From Hofstenia miamia (lineage: Eukaryota > Xenacoelomorpha > Acoela > Hofsteniidae): a DNA stretch of 64,000 nt. Positions 48,485-59,929 of this stretch are shown piece after piece. Each line of letters starts with the position of its first letter. The first letter of the stretch is position 1. The stretch spans positions 1,043,310-1,107,309 of the forward strand of contig CABFPE010000197.1 of NCBI GenBank assembly GCA_900660155.1, given 5' to 3'. The notes below the pieces were generated by a model. That model had not been told where the DNA came from, searched no databases, and saw nothing but the letters and a program-made list of their open reading frames with translations. Made by a program: the position numbers and the translations under genes.

Positions 48485-49555
48485 CAACATACTTATTGAA
48501 AAACTATCTTACTTAGGATTTTCTTGTAATAGTAAACAATTGATAACTAGTTACCTTAACCAAAGATTCCGGAGAGTTAGAGAGTTAAATTAAACGATTT
48601 TTTTCTGATTGGTTACCGGTTTACAATGGGGTGCCTCAAGGAACGATTCTAGGTCCTCTTCTTTTTAGTATTTTTGTAAATGACATGCAGTCAATAACCA
48701 ATTGTAATCTAATTCAATATGCCGATGACACCTGCATCTTCAGCGATAATACATCAATGCACTCAGCAGTGGAATCAATAGAATTCAATTGCAACAAATT
48801 GTCAAAATATTTTTCAATGCATAAGTTGATAATTAATGAAGCTGACGGAATTTTGTATTTTGCAGCCCAATAAAAATAACTACGATGTTTCCAAAATGAC
48901 TTTGAAAATTAATACTGTTAATGTACCTATTGTAGACACTTTCAAGTACTTAGGCGTAACCATTGACTCAAAGTTAAAGTTCAACACTCACATTAACATA
49001 ACAGTTAGAAAACTAGCTATAGGTATAAAAAGTATGACACTAGTAGTTAAGCAATTACCACCTTGTGCAATTATTCAATTCTTCCATGCTTTTATCATGA
49101 GCCACCTTAATTATGCAAACATCTTATTTACTGATTTAAGTGATGTGCTTTATAGAAAACTTGACATTCAATTAAAATGGGCACTGAATATCTCAGCAAA
49201 AAATTCATCGAAAACTAAACATTACATTTCTAGGTCAATTCTCTTTCCAAAACAACTCGTCATTTTAAATACCTTGCTAACATTTTTCAAACTAGTAAAA
49301 AATCTACCGCCTTATAATTCAATTAAATTCCCGGGATTTGCGCATAAACAGAATTCAAGATCTAAAATTTTTACATGTGTTAAGTATAAGAAAAAAGTTT
49401 TGAATAAATCTTTCATTAATGTCGCAATTCGAACCTGGAATTCGCTACCTAAAGAAATTAAAAGCATTGAAATATTGAAACCTTTTAAAAAGCGTTTAAA
49501 AATCTTCCTTAAGCAAAAACATTGTAGAATCATCACCCAGGCTTTAGATGAGTAA
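48485..49555 (+). pseudogene. 5'-truncated LINE reverse transcriptase, broken
   Basis: RT homology starts near 48485 (HNILIEKLSYLGFSCNSKQL). After a damaged stretch it is clear from 48631: VPQGTILGPLLFSIFVNDM, then LIQYADDTCIF with the YADD active-site pair. A one-base frameshift near 48840-48870 moves the reading to the frame 48836-49555, which holds FKYLGVTIDSKLKFNTHIN and the thumb/connection with WNSLPKEIK near the C-terminus. No endonuclease domain is present, so the copy is cut off at its 5' side. The family differs from the LINE at 19.5 kb and from the one at 55.4 kb. It is probably of the Jockey/CR1 group and is inactive. Confidence 0.87.
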
Positions 49556-52200
49556 TAACTCAGAACTATTTAGGTATACTGAACTACAGTTTCTTACAAG
49601 CGGGGTAATGTCTATCTAGATTAACTTTAGTTGTCTCATGTACACGTTTCTCTTTATCCAAACTAAACTATATTTAGAATCCATACGAGATTAGAATAAC
49701 ATGCAACAGCCACTATTTTGGTAACCGTATGAGAGAGACTCCAGTTAACAATGGGCTCGCTGCCCGAAGCGGTATCTGATCACCAAGAAGCCATCTGCCA
49801 TTCCGCAACAGAGTAGTGTTCCATCCATCGACAAACTCAGCTCATTCTCACTTGATTTAGTTTTCTTATGTGTACCCTAATTATGTGATAAACGTAATAA
49901 ACAGTAATGCAGACACTATTCGACTTAATGACTCATTCTCAGATACAGTGTAATTGTTACTAGCGTATTAATGCAACTGTTCATTGACACTAACTGCTGA
50001 TATAAAATTCTAGTTAATAAACAATGCAGCAGTTCCCTACCCTACATGTAGTAATAATAAATATGACTATCGACGCTAGCTGCTGTGAGAGATTACAAAG
50101 GAGTTAAAAACTATTAAAATATACAAACCTACGACAACATCAACCTATGCAACAACATCCATATATAAAAGGCCATTTTCGGTCATTATGAGTCCAGGGT
50201 AAACAAATTTGGATCTAAAATAAGATAAGTAAAGATAGATAATACCTAGGGTGGCGATCTCGCCATATTTCGCATTTGTTACTATATGCAACAAGTGAAA
50301 CACATCGATAGCCGGCTAGGCGGTGGTTAAAAACCCCTATACCTATTCCTAACTTATATGCGTGGTTTCGATCTAGGCAACAAACCATTTTTCCCCTCAC
50401 AACAGCCTAATGATCGTCACAAGCATCAATCGCCTAGCTGCGCATTTTAATTAATAATCAAACCAAGTAAAAATGAGTAGATAATAAGAAGTTTATTCTT
50501 CATCAATGATTCTCTCCTAGTTTCACATATTTATAGAAATTTTCATAAACATATTTACTGCTAAACAAGTACCTGTCACCTTTTTAGTTGTCAACTTGCA
50601 GAAATTTCTGCTTTAATATGGCGCTTTCAAAATCGACGTGGAGCATAAACGTCCACATGTAATTTGTCAAAAGTTCGAGTGACGAGCAATTGTTTTCACA
50701 AATTAATATCGAATTCAAATTACATGGCTTGGTTTAATGCTAATTTATCAAAAACACAAAATTAATAAAATCAGATAAATTTATAATTCGATCTTATTCC
50801 CCAATATCAGTTCTTTGTTGTTTTGTGATGGATTATGCTACATTATACTTTAGGTACATCATGGTTAGGATTTAAATTTTACAACAATGACTATACGATA
50901 ACTCGTCATTAAAATAGCAATATAAAGTAATTCATCCATAGCCTGTAAAAATTGACACTTTTTGTAATGTATGTTGATTTGTAGATTTGTTACTTTTTTT
51001 TGTAATTTATGACGCTATTCAGATAAATTATCAGTTATTGAATTGTAAACATTTATCTGAATATAGAATCTCTTATCTTATCTCTGTCCAACTAGCCACT
51101 CTAGACGCGACTGTACTTAGTTCAATACAACCTTTGACTGTTTCTCTTGCGGGTACTAATGCTGGCCATGCTTTGGAAGTTTCAGGCAACCGAAAGCTTA
51201 CTAAATACGCGGAAAATGTCTTTTATGTCTTCTGCCAGAAGTGCCTCTTGTGATCTGAATACGATTTCTACATTTTTTCCAGCAATTGTCAATAATTTTA
51301 CAGCGGGGAAATGCTACACTTCTATTATTAAGATATGGTGGTTAGGGTTCAAACAATTCATGTCTAATCTGTGGCATCTGCAACACAAACTCAGTAAATA
51401 GTGTTATCCACGACATCTCAACCGTTGTGGAATTCTTCCAGTATCAATCACCCAAAAAATAAATCTGTGTAATGTTAATTTTATATGTCTTGATTTTTGT
51501 TCTTTCTAAAAAACATTTTTAAATTTTGAAGTTTTGTTAAGTAGTTTTTGTAAAATGGTAATTTTTAAAGTTCGAATAAAATTAAACAATTTATGCAAAA
51601 ATAATATGAATATTTCAAAATCTATTAAGAGTGCAAAAATTACGAATCGTAACATTAATTTATTTTAGAATAGTTCTTTTGGAGAAGTTGTCAATAAGAA
51701 ATCCTTAATGATAGACTTACATGCCTTACAACTCCAACCCCCCCCCCCCACTTTGTTTTATTCATTCCATAGTGTAATATCCGCGTTAATAAGGAAGTTT
51801 TCATCGAGTTTTTACTTAATGACACTGGTTCATAAATATGCTATTTCAAATACCATTTTAACTATGCTTACTGCATTTAAAATTTTAGTCGATCGAAGTG
51901 TACAATGATATTTTAAAAAATTCGTTAAATGTATGTATTAGATATTTTTTTTTACAAAATTCAATTAATTAAATAATTTACAAAATCCACATTACAAAAT
52001 TGTTAAAGATTATGATAATCAGCACAATCAATATTACAATGATTAAGAAAAATTATCTACAAATTTATACAATGAATTTTTATATAATTCTCAGCATACT
52101 TTATTCCAATTTAAAAGGTATGTGTATATAAATTTGCGACATATTGAAGTAAACTTCCTAAAATAAAGAGCTTCAGCATAAAAAACAACAGGTTTATTGA
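49556..52200. other. LINE 3' tail and intergenic sequence
   Basis: The first 350 bases or so are slightly GC-richer and may be 3' untranslated sequence of the preceding LINE. The rest is AT-rich with a 12-base C run at 51738-51749. Open frames at 50987-51401 have no recognisable family. Confidence 0.4.
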
Positions 52201-52401
52201 ACATCCTGTAGAAGAAGCTATGAAGAGAGTAGAGGAGACGCGCTTACAAGCAGAAACTTCGTACAACTATTTTGTTGAACCAACTGTGACAACGACACAG
52301 GCACTATTTGCCATTTGAATTGCAACACTGATTCTTTGCATAAGGAATTCCTAAAATAAAGCCTGCTTGGTGCAGCCACAGATACGAGCTGTTTTGAGAA
52401 G

Positions 52402-53183
52402 TTAAAAAGATTCAGATCCACAATTGCCTTGAACTTCAAAGGCTATAGGTTGAAAGTCGTAGTCAGCATCAATTAGTTGTTGGTATTTATTTATCTTTGT
52501 TCGCTCAGCATCTTCTGCAGCCTTAAAGGGAGCATAATTGTTTACTCTACTTGGGGCCAGAGCATCGACTGCAGTTACATCCCAAAGAAGAACTCGACCT
52601 CGCTTCCACTGAACCAAAGTCATTCCGTTAGGACGTTTGCCGTCTAAACGTGTCAAACCAGATGTTTCTAATACAGAGGATACATCGGCAGAATTGAGAG
52701 CTCACTTAATAATGTCATTAAGCGTGTTGTGGCGAGAAAAGCGACCTGCACTCTTTTTGCACGAAAGGCCATGCCTCCCATCAGAATCAACAAATGAGCC
52801 ACAAATATACAAGAGTGAGGTTCACAAACTTTACAACCAAGTCTCTGTGCAATAGCAACCCTGAGGCTTATGTTAGTCATTTTAAGACCTAGATTCAAAG
52901 AAGGGTAAGCATTTACCCAACCACATGCAATTTTTCCTTGATATGCTAAAAGGCGGTTGTTCTCTTGCGCATCAAAAGTGTCACTGAGACGACGAAGTTC
53001 TGCAGCATAAATAACCTTAATCCAGCATTTTTGTTCAGTGGGTTGCTCGGGAGGGTAAGAAACCGAACTTTGACTATTCCAAATGCTAAAAGCTGCCTCA
53101 CCTTGACTAGTCAGTAGAAGGGATTCTAGTCTGTCTTCACTTATCGAATTTTTTGCTTCTTGATCTTGACTTGAACCAAACAT
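52402..53183 (-). pseudogene. C-terminal Cys/His and restriction-like endonuclease part of the RLE retroelement
   Basis: The first frame (53183-52668) reads CGWVNAYPSLNLGLKMTN and [10 protein letters not shown] frameshift near 52800 then moves homology to a frame with [23 protein letters not shown] and, after one TGA stop near 52700, GKRPNGMTLVQWKRGR and LLWDVTAVDALAPS. This is the PD-(D/E)xK-like domain of the family. The motif expected to read KRPDG is KRPNG here, so a presumed metal-binding Asp is Asn in this copy. The frame ends at 52402. Confidence 0.75.
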
Positions 53184-53334
53184 AATAGAAATTCGATGCT
53201 TAGCTTTGATTGAGTGTTCTCATTATGGCTTTGAATGCTTTCCATCAAATAGTGTTTATTATAATGAACTTCTGCAAGCAACGAGCATACCAGGCTGTTA
53301 GAGGGAAACTGTGAGGAAAGAAATGCTGCGGGTG

Positions 53335-53862
53335 CTATGAGAGCAGCAAGGCAAACCTATACCACCAAGTTTTGGAGAAAGTCTGGCTTGAGAAAAAATT
53401 GTGGCATTTTTTGGCAACGTTAGCAATATTTTCAAAAGTTTGAGTTTTGACTCTATCATACTCATCGAACGGGTCGCCGTTGACAAAGCATGGAGCAGTA
53501 CGCAAATAGTAAATTATCTTTGGCATACTTACACAATTCTTCAAGAGAAGCAAAGCAGTATGAGCTTCTAGTAATAGAAGATTGCTTGAGAGGAGGTTGA
53601 AATCAGCTGTCTTACTTTCAAGTTTGCGCTGGGCATTAAGACCTATAGGAGAACCAAGAACTATGAGATCTTTTACTGCAATCACTTTAATGCCTGGACA
53701 TCTACTTTCAAAATCACTCAACATTTTCGCACGCAGCTCTGAGTTGGGATTTCCAAGAAAAATTAGTTCACATTTAGAAGGGTTCACTTCAAGACCAATG
53801 ACCCCAGAAAACTCAATGATTCTGTCTAAGTCTCTAAGCCTTGTCAGCAACATTACCATCAT
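53335..53862 (-). pseudogene. RT thumb region of the RLE retroelement
   Basis: The frame overlaps the end of the palm and continues with GLEVNPSKCELIFLGN, the standard segment after the YMDD box, followed by helical sequence with LVLGSPIG-like LIVLGSPIGLNA and LLLLKNCVSMPKIIYYLRT. It ends at 53335. A damaged stretch to 53183 separates it from the next part. Confidence 0.75.
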
Positions 53863-54253
53863 CCATGTACCAGAGATTGAGCTCGCTCACCAAACCTTCA
53901 ACATATTTTTGGATAGTATACAAAAAGAGGTGGGCATTCGCGATCACCCTGCTGTGCTCCGACTTCACTACAAATGATGGAGTCACCAAAAACAGGGAGC
54001 TGTGCTCGCCATAGCAACAGGAGGTAAAAGCGTAAAGTTTTGGATGGTTTTTGAGGGTAGTATCTAAAATTGCTTGCCTGCCTAAGCTGTTAAAAGCATT
54101 TTTATAGTCAACTTTTAGCATGACATTGCTATCAGAAAGAGTTCTTGCTGATATGTATGATCTAACATTGTGAACCGCAGCCTCTGCTCCTTTGGCAGTG
54201 TTGTAACCCAGCTGGATTTGACCAAAATTCTCTCTTCCTCTCAGATGCAACAC
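53834..54253 (-). pseudogene. RT palm of the RLE retroelement
   Basis: The 139-codon frame includes IQLGYNTAKGAEAAVHNVRS, then MLKVDYKNAFNSL with the first catalytic Asp, and LWYMDDGNVADKA with the Asp pair at the RT active site (YMDD). Between them the usual GVQQGDPLGP block is replaced by other residues (FVVKSEHSRVIANAHLF), indicating a local frameshift: the reverse strand there can be read as EGVQQGD-like in another frame. The catalytic Asp residues survive. Confidence 0.8.
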
Positions 54254-54301
54254 ACTTCCCAGCGCACTTAGCTATAAGACACCGCAGTGTGTATCCTACT
54301 G

Positions 54302-55306
54302 CTATGGGACAGTAACCTCCTGCTTTCTTTTTAGAGCAAACAAATTTGCTTCGAAAAAGGATGATCTGATGTGCTTTGGAACCTTACCAGATAGAACTAC
54401 ATTAACAAATTCGGTGAGAGCAACACAAAGATTGATTGCTGCTGTTCTGTCTTCTGTAACTAGGTCTTTCAGAAATTGTGGTTTTAGTTGATCAGGTCCA
54501 CCAGCTGAGCCTGAGGGAAACGACATCAAGCACTTTTTGACAAGGACTGTACTCACTAAGTACGATTCAAACTCGGAAATGGGAACCACTGGGGGTCTGT
54601 TGCACGGATGTTTGCTTCTAATCTCTGAAACTATTTCATCTGTTGGCTCAGCAATACAGTCAAATGATGAAACAAGTCTTACTGCTCCTTTAACGTGGAA
54701 CTCTTCTAACTTGTTTTGTTCACGTTTAGGAAGATCCAAATTCCTAAAACATTTGAATTTACATTTTGGAGGAGAAAAATTTTGAAATTCAGAAAATCCA
54801 TGATGACTACACTCCTCAGCAAAACCTTTTAGCTTTCTATTTTTGCCCCCTCGTTGCTCAGAGCTGAAGCATATTTTAGGGAATGCTAGAAGAAGCGCCC
54901 AGTTCTTGATATCTTCAGGGTTGTTTGTAACATTTTTAATGAGAGATGAAAGACAACAAGCTACTTGAATTCTCGCGCTTTTGGGGACACGCTTGATTAC
55001 GGGAATATTTGAAGAAAGAATGGTTCTTAGCTTTAAAATAATCTTGCTGGAATCAGATGAAGTGTTCATTAAGTTGAGGTCAGCTAGTTGTTGAGTCAGG
55101 CCTGTGAATGAATTAGAGCAGCGTTGGCATCTATAATCTTCAGTATCACGTCGAGAAGTATGATCAAGGTCAGTGCCCTTCACATGAAGATACCCACAGC
55201 CATTGCACCAAATGCTTTTATCTTCATTAGTAGCTGGTTCGTTTCTTTTTGATTTTCTTTGTTGCATTTTATTTATACAATTGCCATTTTCGTCTATTCC
55301 GATCAT
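54302..55306 (-). pseudogene. N-terminal part of the RLE retroelement protein: Cys/His finger and RT entry
   Basis: A 334-codon frame starts MIGIDENGNCINK. Residues 34-63 hold WCNGCGYLHVKGTDLDH and CQRC, a Cys4/His cluster resembling a PHD- or RING-like zinc finger. A helical region follows, and near residue 270 the block SFPSGSAGGPDQLKPQFLKD, which introduces the RT domain in this family. The frame ends in TVP at 54302. In the next frame the homology continues at once with YCPIAVGYTLRCLIAKCAGK (normally R in place of the C after Y), so a single-base loss at an A-run caused the break. Confidence 0.8.
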
Positions 55307-55434
55307 TTCATTTTTCTTTTCTCTTTCATAGTTAAATATGATCTCAAATACTAACTTAAATATTTTTAAATATATTATATTATATAAATTTATATATAAA
55401 AATCAAATGCAGTTGACTATTTTGAAGACCAATT

Positions 55435-56217
55435 ATGAATTGGGATAAAATTGCATACGAAAATATTATACCCTGCAACAAAGTAAATGAAAAAATTGTA
55501 ACTAAGCAAAATAAATTAAAAGTAGTAAATACCCATTTCCAGAGTATTATGAATAAAGTTGATAAATTTTACGATCTTATTCAGAATTTTGATGACAGTA
55601 CAATCATTGACGTGACGGAAACTTGGTTAAAATCTAATGACTACTTAAAAAGTTTAAATGACAAATTTTTGATCTTTCGAAGGGATAGAAGACAAGCTTT
55701 AACACATAAAACTAGAGGTGGTGGTGCTTTGCTAAATATACCACGCAAATTCAAACCAATAATCAGAGATGATATTTCTGAAAATGATTCTGAATTTGAT
55801 AGCTTGTGGGTTCAATTTAATATATGTGGTGCCTGTTATTTGATCAATTTAAGTTATTGTAGTAAGAAACAATAATTTCAAGCTTTTGAAGAAAACTTAT
55901 ACAAAGAAATTTGCATTGCAAGTCAAACAACAAACTTAGTTATTATTATGGGTGATTATAACCAAAATTATTTATGTGAAATTGAAAAAAGGAAAATTAA
56001 CGATTTAATTGATATCTTTAATATGGAAGTTCTGAATAAAAATATACCAACGCATATCAACTTTGTTAAGTCTTCTTTGATTAATTATATCATTACTGAC
56101 ATCTCAAGCATTAAGACATATGAAGTTTTTGTTACAGGTTTTTTCATAACAGACAATTTATTGACATGTGCAATATTGGATAATATGAAGACTCTAACAG
56201 ATTCACGGCTATATTGA
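55435..56217 (+). pseudogene. Apurinic-like endonuclease domain of the LINE
   Basis: The first frame (55435-55875) has TIIDVTETWLKSND, the ETWL block with the catalytic Glu, and DRRQALTHKTRGGGALL, both typical of the LINE exonuclease-endonuclease-phosphatase fold. After a TAA at 55873 the same frame resumes at 55948 with MGDYNQNYLC (the GDxN block) and later a FFITDNLL segment where the SDH block is expected. The final SDH motif is degraded. The domain normally nicks the target DNA to prime reverse transcription. Confidence 0.78.
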
Positions 56218-56263
56218 AATAAACGATTTTATTCAAAGAAATAATTTAACAACAAAATTTTTT

Positions 56264-58295
56264 TTGAAGAAATTGATCAACTTAAATTGTAATGATTATT
56301 ACTTTAGTACAACAGTGAATCAAAAAATGATGTTTATAATTGATAATTTAACAAGTATTTATCATAAACATTGTCCTATTATAAAGATTCAAAAACACAA
56401 CTTAAAGAATAGTAACAAAACGTGGAAGATACGGATATCTAAAGAAACGAAAGAATGCATTAGAAAAAAGCATAAGGCATATGCAATTTTTTGTCAAAGC
56501 AGATCGAAAGCCAACTATGATCATTATAAAACATTAAGAAATAAAGCCTCAACAAAATGTAATTTTGATCTACAAGCTTTTTTAAAAAATCTTTTAATGA
56601 AAAAAAATCGTTTAAACAAAAGTGATCATTTATTTCGAATATTTAAATTTTAAAGAAGAAAATGAAATTCCTTATATAGTAAATGATAATGGTGAATGTA
56701 TTACAAATGACAAAGAAATTAGTAATATTTTAAATGAAAGATTTGTGAAACGAGGAATGAATGACAACCTAAATACAAAGTTTAAACATTTCTATCATAA
56801 ACATCGCAATATTAGAAAACATGATGATCCCTATAAGCCAAGATTTATTATATTAGTAGAATTTTACAAAGAAACAAAACAAATTAATTGGAAAAACGAA
56901 AGGTCATTGTGAATTTCCTCCTTGGTTGTTGACATGTGCATTATGTATTTTATTGAGACCTTTCTGTGACTTATTTAATCACTTAGCAGAATCAACTTAC
57001 CCTGATTACTTAAAAATTGCTAAAGTTACACCAATATATAAGAAAGGGAGAAAATATCTCGCAGAAAATTACCGACCAATTTCAGTATTAACAGTAATTA
57101 ATATAATATTTGAAAAATTATTATTCAACCAAATTAAGCTATATGTGAAACAAAATGAATTAATATCAAAATATCCGCTTGGATTTCCAAAAGATACCTC
57201 TACAAATTATGCCTTACTTTATGCTGTTGAAGACTGGAGATCAGAATTAGATAGGAATGAAAAAATATATATAGCATCATTAGATATTTAAAAAGCATTT
57301 AATTCAATAAACCATTTTATTTTATTGGAAAAGTTAAAGCAGATTTATAATTTTAGTGATTCATTAATAGAATTATTTAATAGTTATTTAAGTAATAGAT
57401 ATCAGTATGTGAAACTCAAAGAAGAAATATCAAATTCATTAGAAATAAACCATGGAGTACCACAAGGATAAGTACTGGGTCCATTACTATTTAAATTATA
57501 TGTAAGTGATATGGATCAGTACATTAATAGTAATCATGTACAATTAGCAGATGATACTCTCATTTACTGTAATGATATTTTAAATTTACAAGAAAATGGC
57601 GAAAAATTGCAATCATTATTTAATAATAATTTGTTAAAACTAAATATTGAAAAAACCATATTTATGGTAATTAAGAATAGAAGAAATGAATCAACATTAG
57701 AAAGTATTAAGATATGTATCAACATCATTCAGGAATCACAAAAAATGAAATATTTAGGAGTAGTAATTGATAATAAATTGAATTTTGAAGACGAGGTAAA
57801 CAACATCATAAAGAAAATGGCGTACGGTATAAAACCAATTCAAAAAATGGGAAAGTTTATATCAATAGAATGGAGGGTAATATTCTTCCGATCACTTGTT
57901 CTATCCTATTTCTTGTACTCATCTTGTTTATTAACGAACTTAAATAAAAAGCAAAATCGAAATTAGAGAAAATATTTAAATGGGGAATAAACATAATTAG
58001 CAACAAAAATATAAAAGAAATAATGTGTAAATATCATCTAAGATTATTAGAAGCTCTTCAAAATAGATGTTTATCGATATTTTGGAAAAGAAAATCGAAC
58101 ATTCCTAATCATTTAAATCAAAGAACAATTACACTTGGTAAAGCTAAGTATAATAGAAAAGTAATGAAGAACGGATTCCTAAATTATTCAATATCGCTTT
58201 GGGACAAATTAGATTACAGTGCAAGAAGTGAAAAAAATTATACAATATTTAAGAAGTTGAAAAACATGATTGCACAACAAAAATTATCTGACTAA
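56264..58295 (+). pseudogene. Reverse transcriptase of the LINE, several breaks
   Basis: After linker pieces in two frames (56264-56653, 56622-56912), the RT lies in one frame from 56926 to 57966. It includes YLKIAKVTPIYKKG, NYRPISVLTVIN, a KAFNSINHF box, HGVPQG-x-VLGPLLFKLYVSDM and VQLADDTLIYCND with the LADD active site. Two in-frame TAA stops interrupt it, at 57289-57291 just before KAFNS and at 57469-57471 inside the GVPQG-VLGP box. A frameshift near 57965 leads to the C-terminal frame (58023-58295) ending in AQQKLSD. Catalytic residues remain, but the copy is dead. Confidence 0.88.
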
Positions 58296-58530
58296 TTATA
58301 GAATAAGATGTGCAACTCAAGAACAATAAGTAAAAAATATTTATTAATAATAATAATAATTTTTATAATTTATTTAATTATTAAGGTATATGACATTTAT
58401 AAAAGTAACCAAGCAACAAACATTTACTGTCATAACTAAGCTCATGTGAAGAAAATTGCATTATTTATGCTCGTAATAAGTTTGTAAACTTAATGCGTAC
58501 ATGAGAACTTAAATATATGTTGTTGTTGTA

Positions 58531-58735
58531 AAGAAATTTGCAATATATGAATTTGTTTCTTATTTTTACAACTAGTTAACAAATTATATGCTTGTTTAGT
58601 AATTCTTTAAATTTTTCACTAATGGGCTTAAAATTTAGTAATTAATTGTTGATAATTATAATGCAAGTGCTCTTTCAGACAGTTGTACCTGTACCACAGA
58701 AACGACTCTGCATGTGCCTTAAGTTTTACAGACAG
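58531..58735. other. Intergenic sequence, nothing recognised
   Basis: Short AT-rich spacer between the LINE tail and the mariner relic. Confidence 0.5.
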
Positions 58736-58739
58736 AAAC

Positions 58740-59225
58740 ATTAGTTTTTTAATCACTTCGGGTTGCATATTTTGAACTTCTTGCCGAAAGGATTCCCACA
58801 GCTCGTGTAAGTTGTTATATTGCCTACTATTTCCATAATCAGTGTGTTTAAATATACTCCACGGATTGCGATAGGCTTACATCTGGGACGTTGGGAGTAT
58901 TCCATAAAGCATTCACTTTCCAATGTATTTTCAAACATGTACTTCTTGGTAGTTTTTGAAGCATGTAACGGGGTATCATTCTGAATGAATACCAGATTTT
59001 CCCAGTCGTTATTTGGTAGAGTTCATAGCCAGATAGTTATGCTATACGAAGAAACCAAAAATGCTTTGCCGGTTGATTCCCTCTCAAAACATCACACCAT
59101 CACCTCTTAGTTACCACTTCCACATGATAGGTATAGTACAATTATCAAATATCAAACGTTGACCAAAACTGTCAGGGCCATCTAATGGTGCTTGACATTA
59201 ATCAGTGAATAGCACACGTTGAAAT
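58740..59225 (-). pseudogene. Decayed Tc1/mariner-family transposase
   Basis: On the minus strand from 59225 the sequence reads VLFTD, a stop, then LDGPDSFG and RGDGVMF, the block around the first catalytic Asp; the stop is at the codon right after that Asp (normally Glu). Next come QNDTPLHASKTTKKYM with the second Asp (near 58977), SQRPRCKPI where the family has SPDLNPIEN, and, after a frameshift, NPWSIFKHTDYGNSRQYNNL and HELWESFRQEVQNM at the C-terminus. The third acidic residue is not recognisable. It differs from the Tc1-like element at 0.7-2.0 kb and is much older. Confidence 0.82.
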
Positions 59226-59707
59226 TTTGATTTAGTTATTTTTTCGGCCACCTAATTCGTTTTTCTTTGTGGATTAACTTCAAATGAGGAGTTTTTTGCA
59301 GTTCAAATTTTGACTATCATATGCAAGACCTTGTAGTGGGTTGCGCTGCATATATGTGTTAAACACCTGCATCAACAAAAAATTTCCGACTTGTATACAA
59401 TGGATATTGGTAAAATGGAAATAAGCCATGGGAGTTTTGTGTGATCGATACTGGAATAGACTTGTACAACGGTAGATATGCTATAGGTGGTAATATTTAA
59501 AGTTCGTATGGTACAGATGTTACAGATTGGGATAGATAAGATATTCGATCTATAAATAAGAAAGTAAATTCGTATGGTTTTTGTGAGACCTAGACAATAT
59601 GAACAGTGGTTAGCTGCCAAACCAAAATAATGCACTTCCATTGTAATTCTAAGCGAACAGTAGATGGCGTAAACCAGTACATGAGTGAATTCCAGCATAG
59701 TTTTTAA

Positions 59708-59925
59708 CACTAGAACTACCAATCGTGTCAAAATTGACGCAAATTGAAATTTTGTTCACTTATATATGTCTTCATTAAAAACAACAGCAGATATATACAC
59801 CTCCAAAAATATCGATAATCTATTTGAATTTCCAAAAGTAAATTTTTTTTTCATTCTTTTACATAATTTTTTCATTGAAATGCTAAATGTAAAATAATTC
59901 TGAAGGAGTAATAGTACTTCTAGTG
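59708..59925. mobile_element. TTAA-flanked MITE, 218 bp
   Basis: The element lies between TTAA at 59704-59707 and TTAA at 59926-59929. It begins CACTAGAACTAC and ends GTACTTCTAGTG, a 12-base inverted repeat with one mismatch. The exact TTAA duplication suggests piggyBac-type mobilisation. The ends differ from those of the TTAA element at 38.8 kb (CACTTTGACTACG) although both begin CACT and are close in size. Non-coding. Confidence 0.8.
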
Positions 59926-59929
59926 TTAA

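Larger units (their letters stand above)
52402..55306 (-). mobile_element. Non-LTR retroelement with zinc-finger, RT and restriction-like endonuclease
   Basis: A 2.9-kb element on the minus strand reads, from 55306 down to 52402, an N-terminal Cys/His cluster, reverse transcriptase, a second Cys/His region and a C-terminal endonuclease-like domain. I know this order from a family of unnamed retroelement proteins common in aquatic invertebrates and others. It differs from APE-type LINEs and from LTR elements: no integrase or protease is visible. At least three frameshifts and one stop make the copy inactive. It starts only about 130 bases from the 5' end of an unrelated LINE on the other strand. 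Confidence 0.82.
55435..58530 (+). mobile_element. Near full-length APE-type LINE, inactive
   Basis: A 3.1-kb plus-strand element with an N-terminal endonuclease, reverse transcriptase and a 3' tail that includes TTGTTGTTGT at 58519-58528. It is much more AT-rich in codon use than the LINE at 19.5 kb. No separate first open frame (ORF1) is visible upstream, where only 130 bases separate it from the oppositely oriented retroelement. Confidence 0.82.

Noticed and set aside
57289-57471. Reassigned stop codon (TAA read as sense), suggested by two in-frame TAA in the LINE RT
   Set aside because: The CDC14 gene has no in-frame TAA, and the same LINE has frameshifts, so ordinary decay explains it.
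52402-58530. Endogenous retrovirus or LTR element
   Set aside because: No LTRs, protease, integrase or envelope-like frames; the endonuclease types present (APE and restriction-like) are those of non-LTR elements.
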